From Bacillota bacterium (GTDB lineage Bacteria > Bacillota > Clostridia > Christensenellales > UMGS416): a stretch of 63,824 nucleotides of DNA. The position numbers and the translations under genes are program-made. Position 1 is the first letter of the stretch. Each line of letters begins with the position of its first letter. The stretch spans positions 1 to 63,824 of the forward strand of contig JAEZSE010000017.1 of assembly GCA_023421955.1 (NCBI GenBank), given 5' to 3'. Under the pieces are notes generated by a model, which made no database searches, was not told the origin of the DNA, and saw only the letters and a program-made list of their open reading frames with translations. This document shows, piece by piece, positions 8,681 to 17,390 of the stretch.

Positions 8681-9600
8681 CCGCCAAACATCCCCTGCAT
8701 GTTGATGATGCTCAGAATCGCCGGGCCCAGCAAAATGATGAACAGCACCGGGAACACAAACACCACCAGCGGGAAGATGATCTTGACCGGTGCCTTCATC
8801 GCCTTTTCCTCCACCCGCTGCCGCTTCAGAAGCCGCATTTGCTGCGCCTGTGTCTTCAACACGTTTTTCAAGGATATGCCAAGCTGCTCAGCCTGGATGA
8901 TCGCACCCACGAAAGACTTGATCTCCTCCAGCCCGCAGCGCTGTTCAAAATTGCGCAGCGCCTCAGCACGGGGCCGACCCAGCGTGATCTCGCGGTAGGT
9001 GGCGTTGAGCTCATTGATCAACGGACCCTTTGCCCGCTCGGCTACCCGCTGCAGCGCCGCGTCAAACCCAAGGCCGGCCTCCACGCTCACGCTCAAAAGG
9101 TCCAACACCTCCGGCAGCTGCTTCTGGATGGCGAACTTACGGTTCTTGATCGATGACTTCAGCAGAAAACGGAGCACAACCAATGCTGCCGCCGCGCCGA
9201 TGGGCGCAATGTAAAACGCGCCGGTCGCACCGCCCATCGCCGTGCCGAGCAGCCCGCCAATAATCAGCGCCACCAGCACCGCCATCAGGCGGTAAACATT
9301 GTATTCAGCAGTACTTGCCCGATAACCGGCCATTTTCAAATTGAGCGCCAGTTGGGGGTTTTCTGTTTGGGGCATCAGGCTTTCCAGCCGCTTCATCAGG
9401 CCCTGCACCAGGGGCTTCAAAAAGCGCTCCGTGAAGGGCTGGCTCAACTCACTGGCATCTTGCTCGTCAGCCTGGCCCATCCGTGCGATGGTTTCGACGC
9501 GGCTGCGCAAATGCTCCTGCTGGTTGGCGATGCGCCAAAACAACAGCATCACCAGGCAGTAGGCCAATACGAGCATTGAAATCACCGCAAACTGCAGCAT
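8677..9600 (-). CDS. tadC: Tad pilus inner-membrane platform protein TadC (T2SF domain)
   Basis: 307 residues: N-terminal hydrophobic helix, a pair of helices near 105-145, a cytoplasmic T2SF domain (VSVEAGLGFDAALQRVAE, AEQLGISLKNVLKTQAQQMR) and a strongly hydrophobic C-terminal helix (FPLVVFVFPVLFIILLGPAI). With TadB it forms the membrane platform on which the TadA motor adds or removes pilin. It begins 9 bases after tadB ends and overlaps the DUF192 start by four bases. Confidence 0.92.
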   Translation of the reverse strand: MLQFAVISMLVLAYCLVMLLFWRIANQQEHLRSRVETIARMGQADEQDASELSQPFTERFLKPLVQGLMKRLESLMPQTENPQLALNLKMAGYRASTAEYNVYRLMAVLVALIIGGLLGTAMGGATGAFYIAPIGAAAALVVLRFLLKSSIKNRKFAIQKQLPEVLDLLSVSVEAGLGFDAALQRVAERAKGPLINELNATYREITLGRPRAEALRNFEQRCGLEEIKSFVGAIIQAEQLGISLKNVLKTQAQQMRLLKRQRVEEKAMKAPVKIIFPLVVFVFPVLFIILLGPAILSIINMQGMFGG

Positions 9601-9609
9601 GGAAGCACC

Positions 9610-10542
9610 TCAGTATTTGATGTTCACGATCTTCTGCACGATGAAGAAGCCAATGAACTCCATAAATCCGGCCACAGCAAGCATGCCAAGACCCAACGGT
9701 GTGCTGACAAATGTCATGATATAGGAGGGGTTCAGGATCATCAGCACCACGATCAGAAAAACGGGCAGCAACCCAATGACCATGCCGGAGATGCGCCCGG
9801 AAGCTGACATCACCTTCACCTCACCCTTGATCTTCAGGCGGTCGCGGATCGTGATGGAGATGTTGTCAATGATATCGGCCAGGTTGCCGCCCACCTGCCG
9901 CTGGATCAGCACCGCGGAGATGAGCATGCCAAGATCCTCATTCTCCATGCGGCGCACCATGGCGGTCATCGCGTCCTCCATCGGCACGCCCAGCGCCATC
10001 TCCCGGATGGTTTTGTTAAACTCCTTGGCAATGGGGTCGGGCATTTCGCGGCTGATGCTCTCCATGGATTGGGCAAACGTGAAGCCCGCCCTCAGGCTGT
10101 TGCCGATGATTCCAAGTGCATCGCTCAATTGCTTTTCGAACAGCGCCAGCCGACGCTTGCGGGCAATCGAAACGGAAAGCGGCGGAATGATCGCACCGCC
10201 AGCCGCCAGCGCAAAGGCCGTGACAGGGCTGCCGCCAAACATTAACACCAGGCCAGCAGGCACCACCGTGGCCGCGCCCCATGCCAGAATAAACTCCTCC
10301 GCACGCAGCAGGATGCCTGCCGATTCCAGCTGAGAGGCAATCTTGCTGCTCGCTTTGAAACGGCGGCGCAAACTCTCCGGCAGCGCAGGGCCCCTTGCCT
10401 CCTCCTGCTTCTTCTCGATCTTGCGGGCAAGCCGGCCCACGCGGTCGCTCACGGCAAGCTCCTCGCGCTTGATGAGCGCAAGAACTGCCACGAACACGCA
10501 AAAGACCAGCACACCTGCCAGGATCGCGATCATGAAGGGCAT
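9610..10542 (-). CDS. tadB: Tad pilus inner-membrane platform protein TadB (T2SF domain)
   Basis: 310 residues with an N-terminal membrane helix, two helices near 95-130, the T2SF segment (ISREMPDPIAKEFN, RQVGGNLADIIDNIS, IRDRLKIKGEVKVMSASGR) and two C-terminal membrane helices. The Q-V-G-G-N-L-A-D motif is typical of TadB. It follows tadA by 15 bases. Confidence 0.93.
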   Translation of the reverse strand: MPFMIAILAGVLVFCVFVAVLALIKREELAVSDRVGRLARKIEKKQEEARGPALPESLRRRFKASSKIASQLESAGILLRAEEFILAWGAATVVPAGLVLMFGGSPVTAFALAAGGAIIPPLSVSIARKRRLALFEKQLSDALGIIGNSLRAGFTFAQSMESISREMPDPIAKEFNKTIREMALGVPMEDAMTAMVRRMENEDLGMLISAVLIQRQVGGNLADIIDNISITIRDRLKIKGEVKVMSASGRISGMVIGLLPVFLIVVLMILNPSYIMTFVSTPLGLGMLAVAGFMEFIGFFIVQKIVNIKY

Positions 10543-10557
10543 TGCAGGGGCTCCTTT

Positions 10558-11916
10558 CTATGAATTCTGAAACCACTCATCCCGCACGCCAACCCCGTTG
10601 TTTCGCATCTTTTCGAGGAACTGGGGGCGGATGCCGGTGGCGCGAAAATTTCCCTTGAAACTGCCGTTGCCGTCCATGCCCTGCTGCTCAAACACAAACA
10701 GGTCCTGCAGTGTGATGATGTCGCCCTCCATGCCCACGATCTCCGTGATCGCGGTGATCTTGCGGGAGCCGTCACGCATGCGGGTCTGTTGCACGATCAG
10801 GTCTATGGCAGAGGCGATCTGCTCACGGATGGCCCGCAGGGGCAAGTCCATGCCGGCCATTAGCACCATCGTCTCCAGGCGGGAGATGAGATCGCGGGAG
10901 GTATTGGCGTGGGCGGTGGTGATCGAGCCATCATGGCCTGTGTTCATCGCCTGGAGCATGTCCAGCGTCTCACCGCTGCGCACCTCGCCCACGACAATGC
11001 GGTCGGGGCGCATGCGCAAGGCGTTGCGCACAAGGTCGCGGATCGTGATCTGCCCGTTGCCCTCGATGTTGGGCGGGCGGCTTTCCAGCGTGACCACATG
11101 CATCTGCCGCAATTGCAACTCAGCGGCATCCTCAATCGTCACAATGCGCTCATCCTCCGGGATGAAGCCGGAGAGTACGTTGAGCAGTGTCGTTTTACCA
11201 CTGCCGGTGCCGCCGCTTACGATGATGTTCAGGCGGCCCTTCACACCGGCCTCCAGAAAGGCCATCATCTTCTGGGACAGGGAGCCAAACCGAATCAGAT
11301 CCTGCGGGGTGAAGGGTTTCCTGGAAAACTTTCGGATCGTGATGACCGGCCCAACCAGCGAAAGCGGCGGGATCACGGCGTTCACGCGGGAGCCGTCAGG
11401 CAGGCGGGCATCCACCATGGGGCTGGATTCATCGATGCGCCGGCCGATTGTGGACACAATGCGGTCAATGATGTTCATCACATGGGTGGAATCGCGGAAC
11501 CGGGCTTCAGAAAGCTCCAGCCGGCCGGATTTCTCAACATAGACCCGTTCCGGACCGTTAACCATGATTTCCGAAACATCGGGGTTGTTCAGCAGCGGCT
11601 CCAGCGGGCCCAAACCAGCAACCTCATCGCAGATCTCACGGCTGACGCGCAGCTTGTCTGCCCTCGGGATGTTGCTGGCTTCCCGCTCAATGATCGTCTC
11701 AATGATGCGCAGCAGTTCGTCTTTGAACTCTTGTGTCTGGTTGCGGTTCAAGGAAGACTGGCGCTTGTTCATCATGTCGATGACTTCAGTGTGCACCTTG
11801 GCGCGGAGGTCCTGATAATCCTCCGACGGCTGGTTGGCGCGCTTGGCCGCAGCAGCGGTCGCCTCAGCGCGCTGCACGATCACTTTCTGCCTTTCCAACC
11901 GTTCCAGAAGACCCAT
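10558..11916 (-). CDS. tadA: Tad pilus assembly ATPase TadA/CpaF
   Basis: 452 residues of the type II/IV secretion ATPase family; hexameric motor for Flp pilus extension and, in Tad systems, also retraction. Seen: N-terminal domain with DEVAGLGPLEPLL and EIMVNGPERVYVE, Walker A SGGTGSGKTT (about 234-243), Asp-box/Walker B RIVVGEVRSGE, and the MNTGHDGSITTAHANT segment. The ATG at 11916 is preferred because GGAGG lies five bases ahead of it; the next in-frame initiator (TTG at 11928) overlaps that ribosome-binding site. Confidence 0.95.
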   Translation of the reverse strand: MGLLERLERQKVIVQRAEATAAAAKRANQPSEDYQDLRAKVHTEVIDMMNKRQSSLNRNQTQEFKDELLRIIETIIEREASNIPRADKLRVSREICDEVAGLGPLEPLLNNPDVSEIMVNGPERVYVEKSGRLELSEARFRDSTHVMNIIDRIVSTIGRRIDESSPMVDARLPDGSRVNAVIPPLSLVGPVITIRKFSRKPFTPQDLIRFGSLSQKMMAFLEAGVKGRLNIIVSGGTGSGKTTLLNVLSGFIPEDERIVTIEDAAELQLRQMHVVTLESRPPNIEGNGQITIRDLVRNALRMRPDRIVVGEVRSGETLDMLQAMNTGHDGSITTAHANTSRDLISRLETMVLMAGMDLPLRAIREQIASAIDLIVQQTRMRDGSRKITAITEIVGMEGDIITLQDLFVFEQQGMDGNGSFKGNFRATGIRPQFLEKMRNNGVGVRDEWFQNS

Positions 11917-11928
11917 GGTAACCTCCAA

Positions 11929-13095
11929 CTACTTCTTTTTCTCTGGCACCTTTGGTTCGGTCTTTGGCGCGACGGCCAACCCCTGGGCAAACTGGCTCAG
12001 TGACTTGGCAAGACCAGAATTGGGAGCGCCCACTACAAAGGGCACGCCCTTGTTGAGCGAGGCCACCGCCAGCTTCCAGTCGCTGGGGAAGCGGGCCACA
12101 ATGGGTTGGTTCACGATGCGCTGCACATCCTTGAGTGTGACAGACCCATCCACCTCGCGATTGATGACCATTGTGATTTTTTCGGTCTGCTGCAAGGAAT
12201 CCAGCAGGTTCAAACAGATCTTGGCGTTGCGGAGGATCGAGATGTCAAGCCCCAGGATGAACAGCACCTGTGCGGAGCTTTCAATGGCTGTGAGCACGCA
12301 CTCGTTGAGCATGGGCGGCGTATCAATGATGACGTAATCATAGTAGCCCTTCACGGCATTGATGATCTTTTCCACATGGCCGCCAGTCACCACGTCGGCG
12401 TATTCGGGGCTGTTGGGTGCGCAGAGCACATGCACGCCGGAGGAGTGAAGCACCATGTAGTTGCGGATCGTGTCAATGTCCAAATTGGTATTGTCGCGCA
12501 CGAGCTCTGCAATGGTGTCTTTCGCCTCGATATCCAGAAAGACACCAACGTCACCAAACTGTAAATCCAAGTCGATCAGCGCCACTTTGCGGTTCATTTG
12601 AGCCAGCTTCACGGCCAGATTCACCGCGATCGTGGATTTGCCGATGCCGCCCTTGGTGCCAAACACTGTGATCACCTTGTTGATCGGGCCGCCCTTGCGC
12701 TTATCATTTAACGCGCCCAAGTGCATGTTGCGGCGGGTGTGGGCGGCAAACACAGCGTCCTGTAATACAGCGCCATTGTCCGGCCAACCCACCAGGTTGG
12801 TGGCTCCGGCTGCCAGCGCTTTTTGAAGGCTGTCCACATCCAGCGACTCGGCAACCATCAGCACGGCGCAGCGGGGTTTGCTCAGATAGATGCGCTCGCA
12901 AAGGGCAAAGGCGTCGCTCTCCCCCTCACCCATCAGGATCACGGCTACATCCGGGTCCATGCTCTCCACACGGTCCAGCGCGGTGGGCCCGCTCTTGACC
13001 TGCTGGGCATTACCGATGTCGGGCGCCGCCAGCATTGCCAGCAGCGCCGCGCGCCGTTCATCCGATCTTCCAATGACCAATACCTTGATCTTCAA
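11929..13095 (-). CDS. tadZ: Tad pilus localisation ATPase TadZ/CpaE (MinD-like)
   Basis: 388 residues. Residues 1-130 form a receiver-like domain (KVLVIGRSDERRAALL start, DVAVILMGEGESD) without a convincing full phosphoacceptor set, followed by a MinD/ParA ATPase with deviant Walker A FGTKGGIGKSTIAVNLA, Walker B-like LIDLDLQFGDVG and VIIDTPPMLNE. CpaE/TadZ proteins place the Tad machine at a pole or focus. Sits between cpaB and tadA, the normal order. Confidence 0.92.
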   Translation of the reverse strand: MKIKVLVIGRSDERRAALLAMLAAPDIGNAQQVKSGPTALDRVESMDPDVAVILMGEGESDAFALCERIYLSKPRCAVLMVAESLDVDSLQKALAAGATNLVGWPDNGAVLQDAVFAAHTRRNMHLGALNDKRKGGPINKVITVFGTKGGIGKSTIAVNLAVKLAQMNRKVALIDLDLQFGDVGVFLDIEAKDTIAELVRDNTNLDIDTIRNYMVLHSSGVHVLCAPNSPEYADVVTGGHVEKIINAVKGYYDYVIIDTPPMLNECVLTAIESSAQVLFILGLDISILRNAKICLNLLDSLQQTEKITMVINREVDGSVTLKDVQRIVNQPIVARFPSDWKLAVASLNKGVPFVVGAPNSGLAKSLSQFAQGLAVAPKTEPKVPEKKK

Positions 13096-13175
13096 GACAA
13101 TACCTCTTGGATGTCACTGTACTTGTATATACCCGGCTTTTGAAGCAAATCCTCAACAGATTTGCAGATCTACCA

Positions 13176-14132
13176 TCATTTTTTTGGCCCGGCTGTTGGC
13201 GAAGGCGATGGCGTGGCAGACGCCTCACTCGTGCTGCCGGCCTCAGGGCTGCCCTCGGGGGTGGCCGTGGCTGTAGGCGTGGGGCCAGGCGTGGGTGCCA
13301 GCTCGCCCAGCAGCGTCAGGATGCGGATGTCGTCGCTGTCCACCAGGTTGGCCACAGATACACCCTCCAGTTCAGGCAGGCTGTTGTCTCCTGGTGAGCG
13401 CATCATCAGGCGCACATTGCCAGCATTCAGCACATAATTGAGCCGCAGTGCCTGCTCGGGAGTGACCTCCAGCGTCACCGTCTCCACCACAGCGGGGGCG
13501 GTGTCGTTGCCATCGCGTTTCATCACCTGGCCGGTGGCGAGCACTTTGATATCCTGCAGCAAGACCATGGAGAAGAACAATTTGATCTCCTCCCTCTGGC
13601 CCGATCCTGAGGACGTGGTTTCCTCCGGTTTCGCTTCCTCGCCGCTGTTTTTATCAGCGAGCATCTGGTTGAACTCCTCCGGCGAAAGCACGGCGCTGAC
13701 ATCCAGCACCGCCATCACATCCACATGATCCTCCGGTTTAAGAAAGCCGGCGATGCCGGTCACCTGGTCCACCGGAACGGTGACGGCGCGCATGCCCTTG
13801 CCCACGGTATAGGCAAGGCCATTTTTTGTTTGCTCTGCCTTAAAGACCATCGTGGAGAGCAACTGCTCCCCTGGCGCAACATAAGTGCTGCTGAAGGTGC
13901 CAACCACTGCGTCCAGCGTATAGGCAGCTTTACTGACTACAGCTTCCTCGGGGATCTGCTTGATGGTCACCATATCGTCGGTGATCACCTGGCCCTCCAG
14001 GATCTCCTTGGCTGCCACGACCACCGGCACACGCTTGACCGTCTCCGGCTTTTTAAGATCCGACAGATAGAGATACAGCGCCAATGCAGTGAACAGCGCG
14101 GCGATGACAGCGATGATGCGGATGCGTTTCAC
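13176..14132 (-). CDS. cpaB: Flp pilus assembly protein CpaB/RcpC
   Basis: 318 residues: one N-terminal membrane helix, an SAF domain (VVVAAKEILEGQVITDDM), the CpaB core with GMRAVTVPVDQVTGIAGFLKP and DHVDVMAVLD, and a 45-residue Thr/Pro/Ser-rich C-terminal tail. CpaB is an extracytoplasmic assembly factor; in diderms it works with a secretin, but no secretin gene occurs in this operon, as expected for a single-membrane cell. The low-complexity tail may span the wall. Confidence 0.9.
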   Translation of the reverse strand: MKRIRIIAVIAALFTALALYLYLSDLKKPETVKRVPVVVAAKEILEGQVITDDMVTIKQIPEEAVVSKAAYTLDAVVGTFSSTYVAPGEQLLSTMVFKAEQTKNGLAYTVGKGMRAVTVPVDQVTGIAGFLKPEDHVDVMAVLDVSAVLSPEEFNQMLADKNSGEEAKPEETTSSGSGQREEIKLFFSMVLLQDIKVLATGQVMKRDGNDTAPAVVETVTLEVTPEQALRLNYVLNAGNVRLMMRSPGDNSLPELEGVSVANLVDSDDIRILTLLGELAPTPGPTPTATATPEGSPEAGSTSEASATPSPSPTAGPKK

Positions 14133-14183
14133 GGGTTTTCTCCTTGTTGCAGCGCCGGAGATTGGTCACTCCGGCTTGCGCAT

Positions 14184-15251
14184 TCATCTGGTGAGTTTTA
14201 CATACTTGGGTGGCAGGCACTTCAGGTCATCGATGCTCCCCTTTACCGTAATGGTGAAGTCACTGCCGTTCATGTTCACCCGGTCGGCGATGACACGGCC
14301 ATTCACAGTCTGGTGGGAGCCGTTCATTACAATAGAGCCGTTCGGCGCGTAAAGGATACCCTCCACCGTGGAGCTGGATCCGTTGATATAGATGCTTCCG
14401 GTTTTGGAATATATGCAAACCGCGTCATTGGTAGAGATGTTTTGGCTGCTTCCGTTGAATGTGATCGTGCCAGTGGCAAGAAGGCACCCGATCCCGGTAA
14501 AGCCGCTGCCGTTGATTGTGATGTTGCCCTCCACATAGATGGGCTCGTTGACATCTATCGAACTGCCATTGAAGGTCTTGTTTCCAACATAATAGTTGCC
14601 GGCCGCTTGCGCCTGCAATTTGATGGTTTCGGAAAAGTCAGGCATCCCGATATAACTGGAATTGGGGTAGCGATTTGGGATGTCAATATGGCTGCCATTC
14701 ACCGAGATCGTCCCCATCGCCTCACATGCCCCGGTGATGGTGAGGCTGCTGCCATTGGCATAAAAACTGTTGTTGGTGTGGACGCTTCCCGTAATGTCAT
14801 ATTGACTGCCGTTCAGCGTGAGGCTGGTCGTTTTGCTGCCGGAGAAAATGACATAATTGAACGCGTCACCCAGGCTGGACACCGTTGCCTTGGCCGAGGT
14901 GGTCACCACCTTGGAATCCAGGCCAAAAATTCGAGCAAAGGTGTATTCCACGCGCTTGTTGGATTTAACGGTCACAGACTTGTTGCTGTCTGAAAATGTA
15001 ACCGTAATGATGGAAGAGGGAAAGCCGTTAAGCTCCACATATCGGTCTGCCGCAGCGGACGCCTGGCTGGTGTTTGGGAGCTTCTGGGCGGCAGCCAGCG
15101 CCGCGGCGTCCACCGCGTTTTGCAGCTTCTGCCGCTGGATCATCACATTGCCGGTGTCTAGCGCCACAGCGGAAAAGCCAAGCAACACCGTGGCCATCAC
15201 GGCGTAAATCACCATTGTGGAGCCCCTGTTGTTGCGAAGAGCTGCAAACAT
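14184..15251 (-). CDS. TadG-like protein with NGS-repeat solenoid
   Basis: 355 residues. The N-terminus (RGSTMVIYAVMATVLLGFSAVALDTG, then QRQKLQNAVDAAALAAAQKL) is the TadG-type Flp-associated segment with a prepilin-like helix. From about residue 140 the protein has at least nine Asn-Gly-Ser motifs (NGSQYDITG, NGSSLTITG, NGSHIDI, NGSSIDV, NGSGFTG, NGSSQNI, NGSSSTV, NGSHQTVNG, NGSDFTI) at about 15-30 residue spacing, predicting a beta-solenoid similar in style to bactofilin or polymer-forming domains. Usual TadG proteins carry a von Willebrand domain instead. Inference: a minor pilin or pilus-base protein with an extended external stalk. Confidence 0.8.
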   Translation of the reverse strand: MFAALRNNRGSTMVIYAVMATVLLGFSAVALDTGNVMIQRQKLQNAVDAAALAAAQKLPNTSQASAAADRYVELNGFPSSIITVTFSDSNKSVTVKSNKRVEYTFARIFGLDSKVVTTSAKATVSSLGDAFNYVIFSGSKTTSLTLNGSQYDITGSVHTNNSFYANGSSLTITGACEAMGTISVNGSHIDIPNRYPNSSYIGMPDFSETIKLQAQAAGNYYVGNKTFNGSSIDVNEPIYVEGNITINGSGFTGIGCLLATGTITFNGSSQNISTNDAVCIYSKTGSIYINGSSSTVEGILYAPNGSIVMNGSHQTVNGRVIADRVNMNGSDFTITVKGSIDDLKCLPPKYVKLTR

Positions 15252-15270
15252 CGGTCCACTTCCTTCCCTG

Positions 15271-15690
15271 TCATTCCACCTTCATGATGCAGGTGGAACT
15301 GGTCGTATAATCCTGGCTGCCCAGGATAATCTGCGCTATCGGCGTTAATAGTGTGAAAGTGTAACGCACAGTGACCTTCACATCACCGGCAGATGGGTTT
15401 GTGGGGCTGGTCAGCGTGGTGGAAACACTGATGCCGGAGCGGGAATAGTCTGGTGACACAGACAGCACGCGGCTGCGCACCTGGGAGGAATACGTGGAAT
15501 CGGAGGCCACCACAGTGCCCAGCCGAGCGCCTTCGCGGGAGGCGTTTTCCACGATCAGTGTGTTTGCGATGATCCAACCAAAATCGGTAATGCCGCAAAA
15601 CAAAAGGATGAGCACCGGTAGAGCCAGCGCCATTTCCACCAGCGACTGGCCCTTTTTGCACTTCAGGCGGGAAAACAACCGCTTTGCCAT
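15271..15690 (-). CDS. tadE: TadE-family pseudopilin
   Basis: 139 residues. Seen: KKGQSLVEMALALPVLILLFCGITDFG, the TadE prepilin-like helix with the conserved Gln-Ser-x-x-Glu segment, and VENASREGARLGTV after it. TadE-like proteins are minor pilins processed by TadV. The ATG at 15690 is chosen because GGAAGGAGG lies nine bases upstream; an alternative ATG at 15699 abuts that site. Confidence 0.9.
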   Translation of the reverse strand: MAKRLFSRLKCKKGQSLVEMALALPVLILLFCGITDFGWIIANTLIVENASREGARLGTVVASDSTYSSQVRSRVLSVSPDYSRSGISVSTTLTSPTNPSAGDVKVTVRYTFTLLTPIAQIILGSQDYTTSSTCIMKVE

Positions 15691-15787
15691 GGGGCTCATC
15701 CTCCTTCCCCTGTGATACCGCGGAGCCTGCTGCCATTCGGCCTCAGGCCCCGCGGTTGCAAACACATGTCACTTCTACCCTGATTGA

Positions 15788-15970
15788 TTAGCTGGCGGCA
15801 GGAGTGTTCAGGTTGTTGGAAATCTGGATGAACAACTCCCTGATCTTGGGGCCAAGCAGGATCAGGCCAGCGATGGCCACCACGGCCACAAGTGCGATGA
15901 TCAGGCCGTATTCCACCATGCCCTGGCCTTCTTCGTCTTTCATCGTGCAAGCAAGAAGATTCTTCTTCAT
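15788..15970 (-). CDS. flp: Flp-family pilin, copy 3
   Basis: 60 residues: short leader ending in DEEG, then QGMVEYGLI, the Flp motif with Glu at +5 and Tyr at +6 after the predicted TadV cleavage at the Gly-Gln bond, one hydrophobic helix (ALVAVVAIAGLILLG), and a short polar tail ending NTPAAS. Differs from copy 2 by a single Lys/Arg change (KIRELF). Likely the major subunit of a thin adhesive fibre. Confidence 0.95.
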   Translation of the reverse strand: MKKNLLACTMKDEEGQGMVEYGLIIALVAVVAIAGLILLGPKIRELFIQISNNLNTPAAS

Positions 15971-16021
15971 GAATGTTTCCTCACTTTCTTTGTTTCAGAT
16001 CGATTCAGTTTGTTCTGTCAA

Positions 16022-16204
16022 TTAACTGGCGGCAGGGGTGTTCAGGTTGTTGGAAATCTGGATGAACAGCTCCTTGATCTTGGGGCCCAGCAGGATCAGG
16101 CCAGCGATGGCCACCACGGCCACCAGTGCGATGATTAGGCCGTATTCCACCATGCCCTGGCCTTCTTCGTCTTTCATCGTGCAAGCAAGCAGGTTCTTCT
16201 TCAT
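16022..16204 (-). CDS. flp: Flp-family pilin, copy 2
   Basis: 60 residues, identical in layout to the other two copies (EEG then QGMVEYGLI, helix, KIKELFIQISNNL, PAAS end). Intergenic sequences before each copy also resemble each other, so the unit of duplication includes the ribosome-binding region. Cotranscribed with copies 1 and 3. Confidence 0.95.
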   Translation of the reverse strand: MKKNLLACTMKDEEGQGMVEYGLIIALVAVVAIAGLILLGPKIKELFIQISNNLNTPAAS

Positions 16205-16255
16205 GGGTGTTTCCTCGCTTTCGTTGTTTCAGGTTGGTTCGACTTGTTCTGTCAT

Positions 16256-16438
16256 TTAGCTGGCGGCGGGGGTGTTCAGGTTGTTGGAAATCTGGATGAA
16301 CAGTTCCTTGATCTTGGGGCCCAGCAGGATCAGGCCAGCGATGGCCACCACGGCCACCAGTGCGATGATCAAGCCGTATTCCACCATGCCTTGGCCTTGT
16401 TCGTCCTTCATCGTGCAAGCCAACAGGTTCTTCTTCAT
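16256..16438 (-). CDS. flp: Flp-family pilin, copy 1 (promoter-proximal)
   Basis: 60 residues with DEQG in place of DEEG before the cleavage site. Start at 16438 is supported by GGAGGG about 11 bases upstream; a longer in-frame start at 16480 lacks such a site. First pilin behind the prepilin peptidase gene. Confidence 0.95.
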   Translation of the reverse strand: MKKNLLACTMKDEQGQGMVEYGLIIALVAVVAIAGLILLGPKIKELFIQISNNLNTPAAS

Positions 16439-16503
16439 TGTGCTTCCCTCCTTGATTCGTTGTTGATTTATATCGGTCAATAAAGCCCAAATCCATGTGG
16501 CCT

Positions 16504-17163
16504 TTACCAGGCCAGAAACCCCAGCGCGCCCATCCGGTCCAGCATCAGCGTGAGCACCAGCCCAGCCATCAGAAACCCCGCAAAGGGCATTGGGGTGTTT
16601 TTCCCCATGCGCCTCATCTGGATACCGACCCCTCCGGCCACCGCTGAGAGCAGCGCCATCAGCAGGATTGCCATCAGCACATTGGGGAACCCCGCGGCAA
16701 ACCCCACTGCCGCTCCGAGTTTCACGTCACCGCCGCCCACCTTGCCCCTGGCGATCAACATCGCCACAAGGAGCATCGTGAGGGCCAACAGAAACCCAAC
16801 AATTTTGCCGGGCAACCCGGCCAAACCTTGATCCAGGAGCGTCATCGCCGCCGAGAGCGCCAACAGTGCCGCTGCCAGCTCGTTGGGGATGATGCGGATG
16901 GACACATCAATCAGTGTGAGCACCACCCCGGCGGAGACCATCAGCATGAGGTTGGCCATGTCCACAGGCCCTTTACCAACCAACGCTGCCATGAGCCATC
17001 CCAGGCCGTTTGCCGTGGAGGCTGCCGTCAAGGCCCAAGGAGTGAATCCGCCCGCTGCCTCCGGCTTTCTGCACCGCACGATCCACCGGGCATAGGCCGC
17101 CAGCGCAGGGCCCAAGGCCAACCCCAGAGCCAGTGCCAGTGCCGGAAACCAGGTCTCGCGCAT
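16504..17163 (-). CDS. tadV: Prepilin peptidase TadV/CpaA (A24 family)
   Basis: 219 residues, polytopic membrane protein (about six helices). The two catalytic aspartates of the A24 family are visible: Asp86 in LTLIDVSIRIIPNE and Asp146 in the GGGDVKLG motif. It cleaves the Flp leader peptides encoded just downstream. The start at 17163 has GGAGGGG at proper spacing; the in-frame extension to 17271 would run through the riboswitch terminator and is rejected. First gene of the Tad operon, directly behind the riboswitch leader. Confidence 0.92.
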   Translation of the reverse strand: MRETWFPALALALGLALGPALAAYARWIVRCRKPEAAGGFTPWALTAASTANGLGWLMAALVGKGPVDMANLMLMVSAGVVLTLIDVSIRIIPNELAAALLALSAAMTLLDQGLAGLPGKIVGFLLALTMLLVAMLIARGKVGGGDVKLGAAVGFAAGFPNVLMAILLMALLSAVAGGVGIQMRRMGKNTPMPFAGFLMAGLVLTLMLDRMGALGFLAW

Positions 17164-17174
17164 GTGCCCCTCCG

Positions 17175-17213
17175 AAAAAGTAAAACCGCAGTCCGTCTGT
17201 TGCCGGCTGCGGT
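17175..17213 (-). terminator. Terminator of the promoter-proximal... to tadV riboswitch (expression platform 2)
   Basis: On the minus strand, CCGCAGCCG and CGGACTGCGG form a stem with one bulge, followed by TTTTACTTTTT and then at once by the tadV ribosome-binding site. It lies behind the aptamer at 17271-17358 (the one nearer tadV), so it is the likely control point just before the operon. Confidence 0.75.
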
Positions 17214-17270
17214 GATGAAGCTTATGGCCCAATGGGAGGCAAAACACGCCTTCACCAATCGGGGAAGCCA

Positions 17271-17358
17271 CTCATCCTTCGGCAACTGGCTGCCATGGGC
17301 TTTCGCCTTTAGGCCCTTTAGCTTTGTGCCCCTGCCTTTCGGCAGGTTTACTATTGTC
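17271..17358 (-). ncRNA. Cyclic di-GMP-I (GEMM) riboswitch aptamer, copy near tadV
   Basis: Read on the minus strand it has the class I landmarks in order: GTAAACC, a GCC-GAAA-GGC hairpin (GNRA tetraloop), GGGGCACAAAGC, GGGCCTAAAGGC, a GAAA-capped hairpin, CCATGGCAGCC and GTTGCCGAA. A 73-base core (17278-17350) is an almost exact copy of 17479-17551. Immediately 5' of TAAACC this copy reads TAG where the other reads GGG, close to where class I aptamers contact the ligand, so its affinity may differ. A terminator follows at 17175-17213. Confidence 0.88.
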
Positions 17359-17390
17359 GGGAACGATTGTCGGGTGGTTTTTCGGCTTGA

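Noticed and set aside
10909..12003. 364-codon plus-strand frame over tadA
   Set aside because: tadA on the other strand has all ATPase motifs; this frame has none.
13035..13095. TadZ receiver domain as a true phosphorelay receiver
   Set aside because: A full set of phosphoacceptor residues could not be identified with confidence; described only as receiver-like.
16005..16496. 163-codon frame spanning three pilin genes
   Set aside because: Out of frame with the pilins; its repetition is a by-product of the tandem pilin genes.
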